Assembly (NCBI GenBank): GCA_027083995.1
Contig: JALWME010000223.1
Span: 1-10,588 of the forward strand
Length of the DNA stretch: 10,588 nucleotides
Reading direction: 5' to 3'
Source: Sulfurovum sp.
Lineage (GTDB): Bacteria > Campylobacterota > Campylobacteria > Campylobacterales > Sulfurovaceae
Within the stretch, counting starts at the first letter, position 1; each line of letters starts with the position of its first letter. Position numbers and translations under genes: made by a program. The notes under the pieces were generated by a model. That model made no database searches. It saw nothing but the letters and a program-made list of their open reading frames with translations, and was not told the DNA's origin. Of this stretch, positions 1 through 7,921 are shown piece by piece.

Positions 1-2466
1 ATTTTTGTCCAATACGACACTTATTGTAGCTACTTTTTGGTTATTCATCTTACTGATGCTCTGTACGCTATTACGAGATGTAATATTGGCAATGCTCATA
101 AGTTTAAACCATTTTCCATCACTATTTTGTACTTTTATATTCAACAGATCATACAGAGAATCTTTTTGATCTTCTAAAAGTTTTACGATAACTTTTGACT
201 CTTTGTTATTGTGTATGACCTTTCCTACCTGTGTATCGGAGAAAAAGTGAGAAATTTGTTGTGCAAAATGCTCTTTTGTAAAGCCTAATTTATAAGCCAT
301 AGGTTTAAGCGTCACTTTAAGTACAGGTAATATTGCCTCCAAAGAACTATAAACTTGACTTACCCCTTTTATATTTTCTATTGTCTCTTTTAAATCACGG
401 CTTGCTTTCTTAAGTGTCTGTTCATCTTCAGCATAGATATTTATCTGAAACTTTCCTGCAAAACTATCGGTAGCACTGTATTCTATACTTTGAGCTGCTT
501 CTAACACACCTATACGATTTTTTAGTTCTTTTAAGATATCCAGAGTATCCAATACTTCTCTTTTTTGTGATGCAGAAAGTTCGATGTAAACCTCCACTTT
601 TAAAGCTTCAATCTGCATAAATACATGACGCATGGGATTATCTGCCAAATGAAACTCTTTTTTCCACTGTGCATTGAGTTTTTTTATCACTTGATTTATG
701 TGTAATACATGTGATTTTGTAAGAGAAGTGCTAGCTTGTGAGTCCATCTCTAAACTCATCTGTATAGACTGCTGTGGAATTTCTGGATAAAAAAGTGTTT
801 TAACTGTACCGTTAAATAATAACCCTAAACCTATTACTCCAAGAGATATAATCAAAATAAACACAGAGTATCGGTGTCTTAACGAAAATTTCAATACTGG
901 CGTATAAAGTTTATAGTTCATATAACGCAAAAGATTTTGTGCAAAAGATTGAATTTTATACCAAGTGTGGCTTAGCAAGTTTGAATGTTTCACTTCATAT
1001 CTGGAGATGTGAGCCAAATGTGCAGGAAGTAGTATTTTGCTCTCAAATAGTGAAACAGATAAAGTAATAATAATCACAATAGAAAAGCTGGTCAATATCT
1101 TAATCAACTCATCTTGAATCAAAAACATAGGAATAAAAGCAGCAACCGTTGTTAATGCACCAAATATCGTAGCAGTAGCCACTCTTTGTACGCCTAAAAT
1201 AGTTGCTTTTTTAGCATCTTTTTTCTTTTTCCGTTGACTAAAGACACTCTCTCCTATGATGATGGCATCATCAACCAGCAATCCCAAAGAGAGTATCATT
1301 CCTAACGTGGTAATATCATTTACAGAATAATCCATCCAAGGACTCCCCAAAATAGCCACACTTCCCGCCAAGGAGATAGGAATACCCATTGCCACCCAAA
1401 ATGCTAATTTAATATTTAAAAATAGTGCTAACAAAATAAACACTATCAATATTCCCTGTAGTGCATTAGTGTTCAAAAGAGAAAGTCTATTGGAAATATA
1501 AGTGCTACTATCACCCCAATAGGTTAGTTTTAAATTTGAGGGTAACGTTTTGTCAAGTTTGGTTATTTTCTCTTTTAACACTTGAGCTATCTCAATGACA
1601 CTCTCATTGCCTCGTATTTTTACCTCCATTCCATAAGCTACTTCATTATCAAAAGTGGGAACAATATACTCCTTTTCAAAACCATACACTACCGAGGCTA
1701 ACTCTTTTAATCGTATAGGTTTTTTTGAAGGTAAGAAGAAGAGTACAATATTTTGTAATGCCTCTATGTTTCCCATCTCTTCGCTAACTTCCACGGAAAC
1801 AGTTCTTCCATCTCTACTAATATATCCATCTAGATTTTTTTGAAGTTGCTCCTGCAGTTTTAAGATGGCGTCATCCAGGCTCAGGTTAAACTGTTCGAGT
1901 TTCATGACATCAAAAGTAATACTAAACTCAGGAACACTGCTTCCCCATGTATCGATTTTGGAGATTTGTGGTAGATGCAATAACTCTTTTCGTACTTTAT
2001 CGCCAAAATACTCCAATGTTGTGGCATCACTTTTGCCCGATAAGGTAATGTACATTGCAGTCATAGAATATTCATCTATGCTAAAGATGGGACGCTGCAT
2101 CTTCAGAGGGAAATCATAAACCTCATCCAACCTACTTTTTAGACGCTCTTTTAGCCTTAAGACATCTGCAGAAAATTTTTTCTCTACAGTGACCATAGAG
2201 ATACCCTCTTGTGAAAGTGAGTAAATTTTTTTGATGCCTCTTACGCCATCGAGATGTTTTTCTATCTTTTGGGTAACTAACTCATCCATTTGCTTAGCTG
2301 ATGCACCGGCATAGATTGTTGTAATGGTTATTGTGCTTGCTGGTACTTTTGGAAATGCCTCTATGCGTGTACTCTGCATCGTTGTTACACCCAATATGAG
2401 AATAGCCAGCATCACTAAGTTTGTAGCAACAGCATTATCTATAAAAAATTTCAATAAATTTTTCAT
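1..2466 (-). CDS. RND efflux permease (AcrB/HAE1-like), C-terminus beyond window
   Basis: Inner-membrane proton-driven permease of a tripartite RND efflux pump, of the AcrB type (ACR_tran). The reading frame is open from an ATG at 2466 to base 1, giving 822 codons; the family is usually about 1000 to 1050 residues, so roughly the last 200 residues (final transmembrane helices, including the conserved TM10 lysine region) lie outside. Seen: TM1 near residues 8-30, the N-terminal porter stretch with YAGASAKQMDELV (family YPGASPEEVE), a hydrophobic block from about 340 to 480, and LGLLVDDAIIIGES with the adjacent D399-D400 pair. That pair matches the AcrB TM4 D407/D408 proton relay and favours the drug-type HAE1 branch over the metal HME type, which has a single Asp there. 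A second porter half follows from about 560. The start overlaps the adaptor's stop as TAATG, so translation is probably coupled. Substrate cannot be read from sequence. Confidence 0.95.
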   Translation of the reverse strand, partial: MKNLLKFFIDNAVATNLVMLAILILGVTTMQSTRIEAFPKVPASTITITTIYAGASAKQMDELVTQKIEKHLDGVRGIKKIYSLSQEGISMVTVEKKFSADVLRLKERLKSRLDEVYDFPLKMQRPIFSIDEYSMTAMYITLSGKSDATTLEYFGDKVRKELLHLPQISKIDTWGSSVPEFSITFDVMKLEQFNLSLDDAILKLQEQLQKNLDGYISRDGRTVSVEVSEEMGNIEALQNIVLFFLPSKKPIRLKELASVVYGFEKEYIVPTFDNEVAYGMEVKIRGNESVIEIAQVLKEKITKLDKTLPSNLKLTYWGDSSTYISNRLSLLNTNALQGILIVFILLALFLNIKLAFWVAMGIPISLAGSVAILGSPWMDYSVNDITTLGMILSLGLLVDDAIIIGESVFSQRKKKKDAKKATILGVQRVATATIFGALTTVAAFIPMFLIQDELIKILTSFSIVIIITLSVSLFESKILLPAHLAHISRYEVKHSNLLSHTWYKIQSFAQNLLRYMNYKLYTPVLKFSLRHRYSVFILIISLGVIGLGLLFNGTVKTLFYPEIPQQSIQMSLEMDSQASTSLTKSHVLHINQVIKKLNAQWKKEFHLADNPMRHVFMQIEALKVEVYIELSASQKREVLDTLDILKELKNRIGVLEAAQSIEYSATDSFAGKFQINIYAEDEQTLKKASRDLKETIENIKGVSQVYSSLEAILPVLKVTLKPMAYKLGFTKEHFAQQISHFFSDTQVGKVIHNNKESKVIVKLLEDQKDSLYDLLNIKVQNSDGKWFKLMSIANITSRNSVQSISKMNNQKVATISVVLDKN

Positions 2467-3575
2467 TATCTACTCTTTACCATGGGAGCTACTTTAATAC
2501 CTCTATGAAAGCTAGACAGGGGTATTGTGACTATTTTCCATTTATCTCCATAGGTAACCTCACTCTTTAAAGGAAGTGTTACAATGGCACTCTTTTTTTG
2601 ATATATTACTTCTAAAGCAGTAAAGTTTTGGAGTCTGTTGTCATCATCCACATACCATACTAATCCATTGGGGGTTACTGCACGAAGAGGAATATTTATG
2701 CTATTTAATATCCCTTTTGTTGGTAGTGAAACTTTGACAAAATCTCCAAATCTAAATGTTTTATCTTTCAGTGTAAAGTAGAGTTTATAGTGATTTGATT
2801 CTATGTACATACCACCATGAGTGAGCTGTGCGGTAGTTTGTACTTTATCTTTAAGACGCTCTACGTTAACCTGACTCTTTTTCCATCCCCTTTCCAAAAG
2901 CTTCCACTCCCTTGCACTTAACTCAACGCTTCCTTGGAGTACCCTATTTGAGGCTATTTCAAAAAGCATATCTCCTTGATTTACTGCAAGCAAGGTATTT
3001 ACTTCATTTGTAATAATTGCACCTGAAAAAGGTGATCTGACAACTGTTTTTTTTAAGTTCATCTCTTTTTGTTTTAGTAGACTTTTAGCAAATACTAAGT
3101 TAGATTTTGCCAAATTACGTTGTGGAATATTTAATGCTAGGTTAGAAGGTTTAGCTGTACCTAAACGCCTCCAGTCTTTAAGAGCTTGTTTATGTCTTTT
3201 GTCCTCTTTTAGGTATTCATACTTTGCTTCGTCTACTCTATATTTGGCTTCATTAAGTGCTACAACATGCTCAACACTTTCCAAGGCTAACAATTTTTCA
3301 CCCTTGTTTACCATACCGCCTTCTATGAGCTTTTCTGAGCGAAATACAATATCTCCAGAGAGAAAAGAGAACATTTTTATCTTCTCTTTGGCCTCTAGCA
3401 TAACAGTAGCATAGAGGTTTGCCTTATGTGTTTTTGCCTCTACTTCTATCACAGAGACACTGGCTATAGGTCTAGCTGTTACCTTAGGTACCGTGCTTTT
3501 TTCTTCAATACTTACTATAAAAAGTAGGCTCAATATCAATACAAACACAGAGCCGATTAATACTACTATTCTCAT
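2466..3575 (-). CDS. RND pump periplasmic adaptor subunit (HlyD/MFP family)
   Basis: Membrane fusion protein that bridges the permease and the outer-membrane channel in the periplasm. The 369 residues show an N-terminal membrane anchor (about 4-22, uncleaved type, no lipobox cysteine), a first half lipoyl domain with GGMVNKGEKLLALES at 86-100, a helical hairpin rich in Lys, Glu and Ala at about 101-175, and the second lipoyl half at VRSPFSGAI (179-187), the usual V-x-(A/S)-P-x-x-G signature. Beta-barrel and membrane-proximal domains follow from about 210 to 365. Length is normal for the family. An AAGGA Shine-Dalgarno sits 8 nt before the ATG, inside the end of the outer membrane factor gene, whose stop is one base upstream. 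Its own stop overlaps the permease ATG. The divergence of the tip hairpin gives no clue to substrate. Confidence 0.93.
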   Translation of the reverse strand: MRIVVLIGSVFVLILSLLFIVSIEEKSTVPKVTARPIASVSVIEVEAKTHKANLYATVMLEAKEKIKMFSFLSGDIVFRSEKLIEGGMVNKGEKLLALESVEHVVALNEAKYRVDEAKYEYLKEDKRHKQALKDWRRLGTAKPSNLALNIPQRNLAKSNLVFAKSLLKQKEMNLKKTVVRSPFSGAIITNEVNTLLAVNQGDMLFEIASNRVLQGSVELSAREWKLLERGWKKSQVNVERLKDKVQTTAQLTHGGMYIESNHYKLYFTLKDKTFRFGDFVKVSLPTKGILNSINIPLRAVTPNGLVWYVDDDNRLQNFTALEVIYQKKSAIVTLPLKSEVTYGDKWKIVTIPLSSFHRGIKVAPMVKSR

Positions 3576-3576
3576 G

Positions 3577-4980
3577 TTATCTATCCTTATTTTTTTCTAC
3601 ATTTTCTTCTACAACTAAAGGAAAACCTAAAGCACTCATAAGATGTAATCTATTTTTTGCATAGGCTGCTTTAAGCATCAAAAGATTATTTTTCTCATCT
3701 ATAGCATTTGCCTCTTCTTGCAAATAATCAGCAAAATCAGAAATACCTTCAATCGTTTTCTCTTTAGAACTTTTAAGTGAGTTTAATAAATTTTCATAAA
3801 AATGCTCTTTGTGTCTTAACTGCCTTTTTAAAACAGTTTCACTTACTAGAGCACTTTGTACTTCTAAAAGAGCTTGAAGTACCACTTCTTTGTAGTTCCT
3901 CCATGCTATACCTGTCTCTAAGGACTTTTGTTCAGCTAAAGTTTGCAACTGATATGCATGAAAAACTGGCTGTGCCATACCCCCAATAAACTCCCATAAT
4001 AACTCTCCTGAAAGGAGTTTAGAGAGACTCTCTACACTTTTACTTGCTGAAAAAGAGATATTTATCTGTGGTAAAAGAGCTTTGTACGCTGCCTTTTCTA
4101 AAAATTTTGTTGCTTTTAGTTGTGACAGGGATTGTTGAACATCATCTCTTTGGGCTATATAGCTGTTGACACGATGTGTTTTTTTAACATCCAGTTTAAG
4201 TGGTAAAACTTCATGGCTTAGCTCCATAGACAATGGTCTATTTGGTGCTACTCCTCTATATACATTTAGTTGCTGACGCACTTTTACCAAATCTAATTCA
4301 GTATTAAACAGGCTACTTTGTATCAGTTCTTGTGTACGTCTTGCCTCTAAATAAAAGTATCGGTCTCTTAATCCTGCATTGGAGACCTCCAAGTTATGCT
4401 TAGTAAGGTTTGCATATTTTTTTAAAAGTAATTTTTGATTTTTTATGACATTTAAGATATACCAGTAATTTATCCAATCAATCGTTGCATTCAGTAATAA
4501 AATACGTCTTTGATATGCGTATCTATGTTCCATAGAGTGGTACATCTGTTTGGATGCCTTATATTCATCAGAGAGTTTGCCCCAAAGATCCAAGTCCCAA
4601 TGCATGGTTATATCTGTTGAAATTCTGTTTTGGAATTTAGCGTTTATACCCTCTTTATTTTTACTATGATTAAGTGTAATATCTCCACTAGGGTAGGTAT
4701 TGGCTCGGGTAACTTTCATACCTAGAGCAAGAGATTTTTTAGTGAGTGCCAGTGCATTTAGGTCATTGTTGTTTTGAAGTACTTCATGAAGATAATTTTG
4801 CAGATGCTTATTATGACCTCTATATAAAAAAGATTTATTATTGTAAATATTGGGTAAAGTGTGCTTATAGTTTATACTATTGTTTTCAGTAATATTTTGA
4901 GTTTTTACTTTAGGAGAAATGCTTGTACACCCTAAAAAAAAGAGTACAAGCATTGTTAAAAGTAAATCTTTAGAAGTCAT
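3577..4980 (-). CDS. Outer membrane factor lipoprotein (TolC/NodT-type OEP)
   Basis: Outer-membrane channel subunit expected to form a trimeric barrel with a long periplasmic helical tunnel and to dock with the adaptor encoded next. The 467 residues are typical of the family (about 450-490). A lipoprotein signal is visible: a hydrophobic core after MTSK and a lipobox FLGC with C18 as the lipidated residue. Long alpha-helical stretches cover about 58-90, 135-250, 265-310 and 360-450. The second repeat carries AQPVFHAYQL, the family's characteristic hinge at the barrel-helix boundary, and IAQRDDVQQS resembles the RPDV segment of NodT-type proteins. The first 11 bases overlap the 3' end of the beta-barrel gene. 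A weak AGG lies 8 nt before the ATG, so expression may depend on coupling to the upstream gene. An 11-bp inverted repeat covers the signal-peptide codons. Confidence 0.93.
   Translation of the reverse strand: MTSKDLLLTMLVLFFLGCTSISPKVKTQNITENNSINYKHTLPNIYNNKSFLYRGHNKHLQNYLHEVLQNNNDLNALALTKKSLALGMKVTRANTYPSGDITLNHSKNKEGINAKFQNRISTDITMHWDLDLWGKLSDEYKASKQMYHSMEHRYAYQRRILLLNATIDWINYWYILNVIKNQKLLLKKYANLTKHNLEVSNAGLRDRYFYLEARRTQELIQSSLFNTELDLVKVRQQLNVYRGVAPNRPLSMELSHEVLPLKLDVKKTHRVNSYIAQRDDVQQSLSQLKATKFLEKAAYKALLPQINISFSASKSVESLSKLLSGELLWEFIGGMAQPVFHAYQLQTLAEQKSLETGIAWRNYKEVVLQALLEVQSALVSETVLKRQLRHKEHFYENLLNSLKSSKEKTIEGISDFADYLQEEANAIDEKNNLLMLKAAYAKNRLHLMSALGFPLVVEENVEKNKDR
4918..4954. repeat. 11-bp perfect inverted repeat in the OMF signal-peptide codons
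   Basis: AATGCTTGTAC at 4918-4928 is exactly complementary to GTACAAGCATT at 4944-4954, with a 15-nt A/T-rich loop. In the mRNA it spans about codons 9 to 21 of the outer membrane factor gene, including the lipobox codons for Gly-Cys. A hairpin this close to the start codon could affect translation initiation or early elongation. Function is inference; the pairing is directly visible. Confidence 0.6.
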
Positions 4981-5917
4981 AACTATAGCCTAGATTTACA
5001 AACGATGATGTTTGATTATATAGGTCTATATTTGAGTTTATTCTATATACAGTATAGGAAAGATAAAAAGAGGTATTTTCAGAATACTGGTATCCTACAT
5101 AGAATTTGTTGCTAAAACTATTTCTACGCTCTGCTTTTTTTGCTATAGGGTTGATGGCATCATACGATGCCCTCTCATAGCTAAACAGATCTCCATAAAA
5201 AAATGCTTCATAAGAAGACATTAGTTCTACTTCCACGTCGTATGCTGTATAACTGTTTGCTTTTCCTGTTGCTGTATTTTTCTCATACCCAACCTTAAGA
5301 CGTATATTTGTCTCTTCATCAAGATAGTCTTCATAAGAAAGCCCATAAGTGTGTGACTTAAAAGAACGCTTTAACAAAGCCCTCTCTTTGGGTGTAAAGT
5401 TACGCGAGAATCCATTTTTATCATTATGAACACTCTCTTCTTCATAAGTATAGTGAAGTGAAAAAGGTGTCTCAAACAACGAATTAGCTGAAAATTGAAG
5501 CGAATGTACATCATATGCAGTAGATTTGCTTTTTCTATTTAAGGGGTCTTCAAATTTAAGTAGCATACTTTTTTGATTTGGAACATAATAAAGTTCAAAT
5601 ATATTATATGCCAAACCAATACCTAAACCTCTGTTTATTTCTATTTTGGAAAAAATAGAAAATTCATCTATGGTATAACTAAGATACCCATGGGGTGCAG
5701 GTGTTGAATAGAGTTGAAAGCCGTCTTTTTGTTCAAAATTACCAAAATCAGTATATCCATCAATGGACGCAGCGTAAAAAGACAAACCTAAAGTTCCATG
5801 AAACCCACTGCTATCTTCACTTTTTTGTGTAAAATCTTTTTGTGTAAATATACTTTCTGCAAAAACCATACTACTTCCCAGTAGTAAAAAAGTTGTAATC
5901 GTTTTAGAACCTAACAT
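4970..5917 (-). CDS. Predicted outer-membrane beta-barrel protein, possibly DUF2860-like
   Basis: Function not recognised. The 315 residues begin with a clear Sec signal peptide (hydrophobic core TTFLLLGSSMVFA, cleavage probably after A20). The mature part is rich in alternating aromatic and polar residues, as in beta-barrel strands (for example LGLSFYAAS, FELYYVP, YGLSYEDY, FYVGYQYS, FYLSYTVY). It ends in NLGYSYDF, with aromatics at alternating positions and a C-terminal Phe, the usual Bam recognition signature of outer-membrane proteins. The C-terminal region (ANPI-like INPIAKK, then SNIDLY, then the final strand) recalls the DUF2860 family, but that is from memory and unsearched. It lies between the kinase and the channel gene, overlaps the channel gene by 11 bp, and has its own AAGGA ribosome site. 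So it is probably the first gene of the pump transcript. It may be a porin-like, adhesion or envelope-protecting protein; no enzymatic motif is visible. Confidence 0.75.
   Translation of the reverse strand: MLGSKTITTFLLLGSSMVFAESIFTQKDFTQKSEDSSGFHGTLGLSFYAASIDGYTDFGNFEQKDGFQLYSTPAPHGYLSYTIDEFSIFSKIEINRGLGIGLAYNIFELYYVPNQKSMLLKFEDPLNRKSKSTAYDVHSLQFSANSLFETPFSLHYTYEEESVHNDKNGFSRNFTPKERALLKRSFKSHTYGLSYEDYLDEETNIRLKVGYEKNTATGKANSYTAYDVEVELMSSYEAFFYGDLFSYERASYDAINPIAKKAERRNSFSNKFYVGYQYSENTSFYLSYTVYRINSNIDLYNQTSSFVNLGYSYDF
5822..5848. repeat. Short tandem duplication (12-bp repeats, 15-bp period)
   Basis: TTTTTGTGTAAA occurs at 5822-5833 and again at 5837-5848. The 15-base period is exactly five codons and produces FTQKD-FTQKS just after the signal peptide of the beta-barrel protein (about residues 24-33). 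It looks like a small in-frame slippage duplication at the mature N-terminus. Confidence 0.6.
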
Positions 5918-5951
5918 TTTATATCCTTCGTATTTTATGTTTTACAAGGTA

Positions 5952-5984
5952 AGTATAGAATGCTTGGTATTATCAAAATATTAC
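5952..5984 (-). promoter_or_regulatory. Candidate promoter and regulator site upstream of the beta-barrel/pump genes
   Basis: The 81-bp gap between kinase and beta-barrel gene is the only gap long enough for a promoter inside the cluster. On the minus strand a TATACT (5952-5957) fits a -10 box. No good -35 hexamer stands 17 bp upstream. Instead there is a direct repeat TAATA...TAATA (5979-5983 and 5968-5972) with an 11-bp period, which is also a partly palindromic 18-mer at 5967-5984. Direct repeats one helical turn apart at about -24 to -39 are what an OmpR-family activator would use. Assignment to the local response regulator is inference. Confidence 0.35.
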
Positions 5985-5998
5985 GATGACAACCTTCT

Positions 5999-7216
5999 TT
6001 AAACCCACAAAACTTTAACTAGAAAATGATTATCTATTTCTGTTATTTTTAGTTTATATGAGAGTTTTTGACAGATAAGTTCTACAAGCTTTAATCCTAA
6101 TGCAAAACTTACGTCGTTACCGCTACTATACGCTTCAGAGATACTGTTTTCAATAGAAAAATACGTATCGGTAAAAACAATATCTATATGCCCTACTTCA
6201 CTGTAAGTAAAAGCATTTTTAACAAGATTGGAGACAATAACAAAGATAAAATCTTCTTCTATGTGTATAGACTTAATAGATGTTTTAAAATTAACCTGTA
6301 CCGCTTTATTTTTTAATATATAATCATGGTCAGAAATGATTTGTGAAACAAATGTTTCTACCATCACATCTGTTTTTTCGATAGGTTTACTGGATTCTCT
6401 TGCCAAATACAGGAGTGCTGAAGAGGTTATTTTAATATTGTTATTGGCTTTTAATGCACGACTTAGTATTTTATGACTTCTAGGATTAGTATTTAATGCA
6501 TTCAAGGTATCCAGTGAAGCTTGTATGATGGAGAGTGGTGTTCTTAATTCATGGCTAACATGTTTCAAAAATTCTTTTTCTCTTTTTGCATAAGCTTGAA
6601 TCGTTATAATTTTGTTTTCTAACTCCAGTGCGATGTTATCTATCTCTTTAATAGAAAAATTTATTATTGGTCTATTCTCTTCATTATCCTGAATGCTTTT
6701 TATCCAAGTATGCAGTTTTTTATAGGGTTGAGCCGTTCTTGTAATAAGCCACCATAACATTAAAAAGAGTATAGTAAATATTACAAGTGTGGTTAAAGCA
6801 ATAGTAGATAGGCTTTTGAAAAATATATCATCTGCAATCTTTTGTATATCTTTTTCATTGTAGATACTAAGTAAGTAGTTTGCTTTACCTTGTGCATTCA
6901 TATAGGTATAAAGATAGGCTATCTCTTCACTTTTGGGTAATGATTTTTCAAGCGTTACTTGCTCTTTTGTTTCGTTTTTATTAAATAATTTTTTGTATTT
7001 TAAAGGTATCTCTTCCCATTTGTTATACATTTTTACTACATCTTTATGGCTTTTGTCTTTTAAATTTTTTGCTTCAAGTTCAGAGAGCGAAGAGATAGTG
7101 ACTTCTGTAATCTGGAAAGATAATATCCACAATATTAAGTTAAATGCTACAAATAAAAAGAGCCAAAGCCAAAGCATTTGTGAAAAAATATGTCTGGAAA
7201 ATGTTCTAGTTTTCAT
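5999..7216 (-). CDS. Sensor histidine kinase with a shortened ATP-binding domain
   Basis: Membrane sensor kinase, partner of the response regulator with which it overlaps by 4 bp (ATGA). The 405 residues show TM1 at about 12-36, a periplasmic sensor segment of about 100 residues (37-134) with no recognised fold, TM2 at about 135-158, a HAMP-like linker containing QPYKKLHTWI (163-172), and the HisKA dimerisation helix with KHVSHELRTPLS, where H222 is the phospho-acceptor. The catalytic domain has an N box (N330-LVKN-A-F-T) but then passes from FSIENS (353-358) to FALGLKLVELI (371-381) over about 12 residues. The usual DxGxG box, F box and long ATP lid are therefore missing or reduced, while a G2-like GL remains. 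The frame is intact, so this seems a family feature rather than decay. The stop lies 81 bp before the beta-barrel gene. Probable role: sense envelope stress or a pump substrate and control the cluster. Confidence 0.92.
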   Translation of the reverse strand: MKTRTFSRHIFSQMLWLWLFLFVAFNLILWILSFQITEVTISSLSELEAKNLKDKSHKDVVKMYNKWEEIPLKYKKLFNKNETKEQVTLEKSLPKSEEIAYLYTYMNAQGKANYLLSIYNEKDIQKIADDIFFKSLSTIALTTLVIFTILFLMLWWLITRTAQPYKKLHTWIKSIQDNEENRPIINFSIKEIDNIALELENKIITIQAYAKREKEFLKHVSHELRTPLSIIQASLDTLNALNTNPRSHKILSRALKANNNIKITSSALLYLARESSKPIEKTDVMVETFVSQIISDHDYILKNKAVQVNFKTSIKSIHIEEDFIFVIVSNLVKNAFTYSEVGHIDIVFTDTYFSIENSISEAYSSGNDVSFALGLKLVELICQKLSYKLKITEIDNHFLVKVLWV

Positions 7217-7890
7217 GATGTGGTCTCTGTATCTCTTAGGGCTATGCCCACACCATGTATCGTGTGGATATATTTTTTATCATGGCTTCCATCTATGGCT
7301 TTACGTAATTTATGCATTTGCACATTAAAGGTATTTGCATCGACATCATAACTCTCCCATGCATACTCCTGAAGCTCTAGCTTAGAGACAACATCAGGAC
7401 TTCTTTTAGCCAACAGTTCAAAAAGTCTCCATCCTGTAGGTGTTAATTTTAAAACTTTATTCGCTCTTTTTACAATATATTCGCTGTAAAATATCTCCAA
7501 ATCTCCGATAGATAAATAGTTTACTTTGGGTGATGAACGTTCATGAAGTGCTTTCATCCTGGCATAAAGCAGTGGCATGGAACAAGGTTTACTCACATAG
7601 TCATCTATGCCCTGTTCAAAACCATTAAGTTCATCTTCTAAAGTGTCACAAGCTGTTAACATAATAATGGGAGTATGAAAACCTTGTTCTCTTAAAGTTT
7701 GTGCTACTTCAAAGCCACTTTTATTAGGTAACATTACATCCAATATGATGAGGTCATAATGACTGGCTTCTACCATCTCTATGCCAACATCACCACTATA
7801 GGCAAAGTCACACTGTATGCCTTTAAGTTCTAAAAATTCTGAAATAGCTTCAGACAAATCGAAATCATCTTCTATAAGTAAAGTATGCAC
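7213..7890 (-). CDS. OmpR/PhoB-family DNA-binding response regulator
   Basis: Cytoplasmic two-component response regulator of 225 residues, normal length. The receiver domain (about 1-115) has the acidic pair E7/D8 with D9, the phospho-acceptor D51 in ILDVMLP, T79 in MLTA and K101 in SKP, so all switch residues are present. The C-terminal winged helix (about 125-219) contains LTPTGWRLFELL and ends in YIHTIHGVGIAL, typical of the OmpR wing. Translation starts at GTG (7890-7888): MHTLLIEDD aligns with the family's usual start, and an AAAGG site ends 6-7 nt upstream. An out-of-frame ATG overlaps this GTG, and no in-frame ATG exists upstream. The gene follows the AraC-type gene after 31 bp without an obvious promoter and overlaps the kinase start by 4 bp. 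It is the likely regulator of the pump genes downstream. Confidence 0.95.
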   Translation of the reverse strand: MHTLLIEDDFDLSEAISEFLELKGIQCDFAYSGDVGIEMVEASHYDLIILDVMLPNKSGFEVAQTLREQGFHTPIIMLTACDTLEDELNGFEQGIDDYVSKPCSMPLLYARMKALHERSSPKVNYLSIGDLEIFYSEYIVKRANKVLKLTPTGWRLFELLAKRSPDVVSKLELQEYAWESYDVDANTFNVQMHKLRKAIDGSHDKKYIHTIHGVGIALRDTETTS

Positions 7891-7921
7891 ATATGCCCTT
7901 TGAGGTGATGTATGGTCTTTT

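Noticed and set aside
1655..2119. Two plus-strand open frames opposite the RND permease
   Set aside because: They are antisense to a well-supported permease frame, are serine-rich and low in complexity, and have no family resemblance.
6933..7328. 131-codon plus-strand open frame opposite the kinase and regulator
   Set aside because: It is a shadow of the kinase/regulator frames, which carry all family motifs on the minus strand.
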